This document shows positions 62,215-64,000 of a stretch of 64,000 bases of DNA, one piece after another; the stretch's first letter is position 1, and every line of letters begins with the position of its first letter. Source of the stretch: Cichorium intybus (lineage: Eukaryota; Streptophyta; Magnoliopsida; Asterales; Asteraceae); contig JAKNSD010000060.1 of the NCBI GenBank assembly GCA_023525715.1, positions 377,001 to 441,000 on the forward strand, given 5' to 3'. Position numbers and translations under genes: made by a program. The notes below the pieces were generated by a model. It had not been told where the DNA came from, searched no databases, and was given only the letters and a program-made list of their open reading frames with translations.

Positions 62215-62375
62215 CCCAACGCATCTTGCAAATCTGCTCAGTACTCTTGGTGCATCTTGCCATCTGCTCAGCACCCTCAGTACATCTTGCAGTCTGTGTA
62301 GTACTCTTGGTGCATCTTGTCATCTTCTCAGCACCCTCTGTACATTTTGTCGTTCGCTCAGCACCCTAGCCATGC
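62215..62375. repeat. LTR minisatellite, about 30-bp units
   Basis: About five units of the type GCATCTTGCCATCTGCTCAG-CACCCTCAGT. They give a periodic but meaningless reading frame. Confidence 0.8.
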
Positions 62376-63531
62376 ATGTAATCTTGCTCTGTACACACTC
62401 ATCCCTATATAAGTCCTACCAAACCTCACAACAGCCTAACAGCACAGACTAATACACGCAATACATCTAAACATACCACAATAATCAAGTATACCATCAC
62501 ATCATCTCAACACACACAACTACAACAAAAGATGTATAATAACAGTACATTGTACACAACCCAGTACTATCCACACACATCTTATAAGCACACACAAGCT
62601 ATAGTAAAGCATATATAACATCCACACAATGTAGTGAGAAACTCACCTGATAGATAGCAGTAAATATTACACCAGCAAAGCAGTACTCAGAGACCCTCCT
62701 TCTTCCACTGACCTACATCCCATAGGCCGCTACTTAGAATGGGTTTCATATTGTATAAACAATTACCTATAGTTGTATACTTATACTTATATATTTCCGG
62801 CTTCCGACACAAACCGTGTCTCACTATAACCCCTCCTCCCCTTTCTCATTTACACAACAATGAAGTTATTAGATGCTGTAGTTAGGTTTAGGTGAACCTA
62901 GATACTCATCACAACCGCTCAAAACCCATGACCACAACATTTACCACGAAGAGAGAACTTGAAAGCAAGTTGAGTTTTGACCCGGTTGCAAAGTTTGCAA
63001 CATTCAACTAAGGGAGGGTGCAAAAAAATCCAATAAAAATCATGGATAAACAATACCCAAAGAAAAGGTCATAGGGTCTGACCTTAGGTTAAAATTGTTC
63101 TCCAATAACAAAATACAAAACCCCAAAGTTGACTGATTTTATCAGTCCACCCACTGGACCACCCTTCAAAGATGTAATCAAAACACAAAATGGACAGGGG
63201 GTTAGGTTCTGGTTTTTGGTGTGAACAAACTAGACTAACAACCCCAACGTTTCCGATTGGTCTTGTCCCCAAAACATTTTTGTATAATTAACTATAAATT
63301 TTCCAAGTCAAAATTCCCTGTTAAGCACCATTCTGGACAAGTCAGTAAAGATTGCCACTTTCACCTGGCTTAGGGCTCGAGTTAGGCTAGGGCCTTTTGG
63401 ACCAAGAAACTACACACAATGAAATTCCAAGGATATAAAGATCACTCCCAAATGGGCATTCATACGATTTACTATGAATTTTATAATAATAAGCTCAAAA
63501 CATTAAAAATCCAAAAGTCCAAAGAATGCTT

Positions 63532-63783
63532 AGGGTCTGATTAGACTTCGAAGGGGCACTCAAAACTCAGAACTTCTAATACAACTTCTATACTGACACT
63601 TAAGCACCAACAACCAATCAAACACACACATAAACACACACACGATTAAGACCTCTAGGGTCTGATTAGACTTTGAAGGGGCACTCAAAACTCAAAACTT
63701 CTAATACAACTTCCATACCCACACTTAAGCACCAACAACCAATCAAACACACACATAAACACATACACACACATACACCCTTA
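63532..63783. repeat. 126-bp tandem duplication
   Basis: GGGTCTGATTAGACTT-GAAG starts both copies, at 63532 and 63658. They differ at only a few positions through ACACACATAAACACA. Confidence 0.85.
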
Positions 63784-64000
63784 CAAATAGGTGTGTGTGT
63801 GTGTGATCGACTAGAACAAAAAGAAGGGAAGAAACTTACGTAGGGATACAACCGTCAATCAGATACTTTAGTCTAGACCATACTTGGACCACCCTTTCTC
63901 CCCCCTCATGATCTCAATCTTCTATTTTCTTCACGGAACCAACTAACCACGCCAAAAATATGGAATGGCTTCAAAATTCACGACACATAAGAACAGCAGG

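Larger units (their letters stand above)
61796..64000 (-). repeat. Minus-strand chromovirus LTR, cut by the window edge
   Basis: The plus strand starts TGTAACATCCCAGATTTTA, the complement of a chromovirus LTR 3' end (compare CAGATTTGGGATGTTACA at 19660-19677). No PBS lies outside it on the left, so it is a 3' or solo LTR. It has a minisatellite and an ACTTAGTGAGTTCC motif near 62080. The LTR start was not reached, so its true length is unknown. Confidence 0.6.

Noticed and set aside
62204..62452. Repetitive LLSTLGASCH-type frame
   Set aside because: Translation of the LTR minisatellite.

Overview
This is a window of nuclear plant DNA, very AT-rich and dominated by transposable elements. It holds one clearly intact host gene: RLP44, an LRR receptor-like protein, at 9202-10017 on the minus strand. 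The organism is a dicot. The PB1-like MULE transposase N-terminus, the GRF zinc-finger ORF and the abundance of Tekay-type chromoviruses hint at Asteraceae, but that is inference. A 23-base run of N at 45047-45069 shows this is assembled scaffold. I see no tRNA, rRNA, CRISPR or prokaryotic-style operon.

Layout. 1-5.9 kb: a near-perfect hairpin MITE beside a (TA)n tract, a young gag-only LTR element (TR-GAG type) with an intact gag ORF, a Pack-MULE carrying a kelch fragment, and two tandem MITEs. 5.9-11.0 kb: unassigned DNA and RLP44. 11.155-23.51 kb: an old, decayed Ty3/gypsy chromovirus with LTRs, gag, protease, RT, part of RNase H, integrase and chromodomain. It is split by an Athila-like solo LTR, a CACTA-type element (itself holding a (TA)n-flanked hairpin) and a second chromovirus LTR plus leader. 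23.9-33.0 kb: three hAT-like non-autonomous families, an exact 878-bp tandem duplication, a SINE-like sequence and a 1.1-kb MULE. 33.4-35.9 kb: a decayed Ty1/copia fragment. 36.7-40.0 kb: two hAT elements with perfect 8-bp target duplications and a LINE tail. 41.2-46.7 kb: more hairpins between (TA)n tracts, and a 2.7-kb MULE with a GRF zinc-finger ORF facing a PB1-like transposase N-terminus. 47.7-51.8 kb: chromovirus LTRs, including a 2.74-kb solo LTR nested in a related LTR. 53.6-59.7 kb: a Pack-MULE with a UDP-glycosyltransferase fragment, PIF/Harbinger remnants and a SINE with a 14-bp duplication. 61.8 kb to the end: a minus-strand chromovirus LTR running out of the window.

The genes do not form a pathway. 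Apart from RLP44, a predicted plasma-membrane scaffold in brassinosteroid and phytosulfokine signalling, the content is transposon biology. The notable patterns are four MULE-type elements with exact 9-10 bp target duplications, two of them with recognisable captured host exons; a convergent two-ORF MULE; hairpin elements that repeatedly sit against (TA)n tracts; and a shared order of minisatellite, CACTAAG-type motif and LTR end in several chromovirus LTRs.
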